Below are positions 5,201-5,692 of a DNA stretch of 5,692 bases, piece by piece. The stretch's first letter is position 1. Each line of letters opens with the position of its first letter. The notes under the pieces were generated by a model. The model did not search any database and was not told where the DNA came from. It was given only the letters and a program-made list of their open reading frames with translations. Made by a program: the position numbers and the translations under genes. Origin of the DNA: Kiritimatiellia bacterium (GTDB lineage Bacteria; Verrucomicrobiota; Kiritimatiellia; RFP12; DVOR01); contig JAFTHG010000032.1 in NCBI GenBank assembly GCA_017457555.1, positions 1 to 5,692 of the forward strand, written 5' to 3'.

Positions 5201-5692
5201 TTTAACCATACCGAAAAGGTTTTCTTATCTGCTCTTTTCCCATCTCCATTTCGGATTTTCTGAGCGGATGACTTTTTCGCATTCTGAACATATGCCGTAT
5301 AGTTGTCTTTGCCTTTATCGTAGGCATTAAAAATATCACTGTAACGCTCAGGAAGATACGTTCTTACAATACGTTTAAGTAACGCCAAATCATGCTTATG
5401 TTGGTTAAATGTTTCAACTTTCGCCTTTGAGATTAGATCATTTCCATTTAAAATGTCTTCTAAAAGTGCCCAATCATAAAGAGCTTTTGCTTTACGTAAT
5501 AATGACGCATCGTCACCGACCGCAATACAATGAGCCTCAAAAACCTCATCGTCTTCTGCTAAAGAGATGTCTTTGGGTTCAATATCAGCGTATGTTTCTT
5601 CGTTAAAAAGCTTATTTAGGGAGACTTTGCCACCACACAATAGAGATAAAAGTGCTTCCTGAGAAAGGGGCTGATTTTCAGTATCTTTTGGC
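2248..5692 (-). CDS. cas9: CRISPR-associated endonuclease Cas9, type II-A (5' end outside window)
   Basis: RNA-guided DNA nuclease of the type II effector. The reading frame is open to the right edge: 17 more codons precede the TTG at 5640, so that TTG is internal. About 1,147 residues are visible, aligning from roughly residue 230-240 of S. pyogenes Cas9, so the full protein should be near 1,370-1,390. Numbering from the first full codon, the REC-lobe signature FRIPYFIGPL...SRFAW...PWNFEE is present at about 248-283. RuvC-II is FVEMARGED with Glu560. The HNH core is DIDHIIPQSKLKDDS with Asp645 and His646, plus Asn660/661. RuvC-III is LHHAKDAYLN with His776 and Asp779. HNH carries CPYC (626-629) and HKTC (666-669), a likely zinc site absent from S. 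pyogenes Cas9. RuvC-I, with the first catalytic Asp, is outside the window. The C-terminus lacks the RKR PAM motif. The stop overlaps cas1. All visible catalytic residues are intact. Confidence 0.98.
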   Translation of the reverse strand, partial: PKDTENQPLSQEALLSLLCGGKVSLNKLFNEETYADIEPKDISLAEDDEVFEAHCIAVGDDASLLRKAKALYDWALLEDILNGNDLISKAKVETFNQHKHDLALLKRIVRTYLPERYSDIFNAYDKGKDNYTAYVQNAKKSSAQKIRNGDGKRADKKTFSVWLKKQLQISPDTLSASDQSVFDDIMVRLDQERFLPKQVQEDNRVIPYQIYYYELRKILDAAQTSFAFLNKISDGYTVAEKILQIFTFRIPYFIGPLVDNRWSRFAWMVRKAEGKILPWNFEEKVDLDKSEEAFIRRMTNQCTYLPGENVLPATSLLYQRFAVLNEINLIRINGVPLVAEDKQAIVTECFETKKKTTRKQIEAFLKARGVLHEGDIFSGLDIEIKSTLSSFHQLKPFLTTHKLTQDEAEIIIERFTFSEDKKRRKDWLLKTFENRFSDEDLKKLIKCQFKDFGRLSRAFLEELTFEARATGQTGNVMDFLWNESVNLMMLLSASDYTLSDKLNETTKTYYTDSECPHTLEAKMDAAYLSSAVKRQVYRALDVMKSIRKVMGCDPKRIFVEMARGEDPKKKVKRTKSRTETLRDLYQSIDGEDVRLIAERLAEMGDAANSKLQSRALYLWYLQLGKCPYCGQTMHIETLKEFCDIDHIIPQSKLKDDSLQNNCVLAHKTCNGEKTDVYPIPQKFRQPLLWKTWHDRGLITKEKYQRLMRTAALTDAEKQGFINRQLVETQQTTKAVFHLLQDLFPKTEIVSVKAGLVSDYRHEFNLLKTRSINDLHHAKDAYLNIVVGNVYHEKFTRRFNFNEHYSLKTKTIFEHEVRVDNRLIWQGKESINLTQKVIRQNDAALTKYAYYAKGGLFDQMPVKAGAGQIPLKADPTHQHLEKYGAYNKAASYGFLPVAFTVKSGKKEKRDILILPLDLAQRSVFERNESAAIEDYVFRAISNIIGKTPNAISFPLGLRIWKVGTCLQLDNLRFTIRGKSGGGTMLLLGLMTPMILSHDQETYIKHVDTFLKKKKTNKNRTINSDYDSLSAEGNLSCYDALVTKLTNAPFDKIPASQATLLNKPATREAFIDCTLEEQVDVIAQLVALGKTNRAGGCDLTKLGGVPKAGVLTLGTKVSNWAKSYKTVHLIDSDAAHLYVKKSRNLLAYL

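Noticed and set aside
5638..5640. TTG at 5640 as the cas9 start codon
   Set aside because: The frame stays open for 17 further codons to the window edge and the residues align with the middle of the REC lobe, so the TTG is an internal leucine codon.

Overview
This window is most of a type II-A CRISPR-Cas locus, read entirely on the minus strand. From high to low coordinates it holds cas9 (5' end beyond the right edge), cas1, cas2, csn2, a 153-bp leader region, and the leader-proximal end of a CRISPR array that runs off the left edge. The proteins resemble streptococcal-type II-A proteins throughout. The presence of Csn2, the roughly 1,370-residue Cas9 scale, the AT-leaning composition and the 36-nt repeat starting GTTTGAGAG all point to a low- or mid-GC Bacillota host. 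I cannot name the genus.

Layout. Positions 1-219: four CRISPR repeats (the first cut by the window edge) and three complete spacers of 30, 30 and 29 bp. Positions 220-372: a densely structured leader with several inverted repeats, a degenerate inverted CRISPR repeat that looks like a tracrRNA anti-repeat, and a second degenerate repeat in array orientation. Positions 373-1056: csn2. 1053-1373: cas2. 1370-2251: cas1. 2248 to the right edge: cas9, 1,147 codons, lacking roughly the first 230-240 residues (RuvC-I, bridge helix and part of the REC lobe). All three gene junctions are 4-bp ATGA overlaps, so the four proteins are almost certainly made from one mRNA with coupled translation. There is no stretch over 300 bp without a gene or array.

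How it works together. Cas1-Cas2 with Csn2 (and Cas9 for PAM choice) insert new spacers at the leader end near position 219. The array is transcribed on the minus strand, and its repeats pair with a tracrRNA so that host RNase III and Cas9 can make mature guides that direct the HNH and RuvC nucleases.

Most interesting part. The leader carries, about 50 bp before the first repeat, a head-to-head degenerate copy of the leader end plus repeat (about 244-308). Read on the minus strand it can pair with about 27 of the 36 repeat bases, with three G-U wobbles and an internal loop opposite the GA of GTTTGAGAG, as in known tracrRNA:crRNA duplexes. About 35 nt upstream in the same transcript sits a degenerate repeat (342-369) that can pair with the same anti-repeat. 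This layout resembles a natural single-guide RNA such as the long tracrRNA form of Streptococcus pyogenes. This is inference from base pairing by eye; no folding or RNA data were available.
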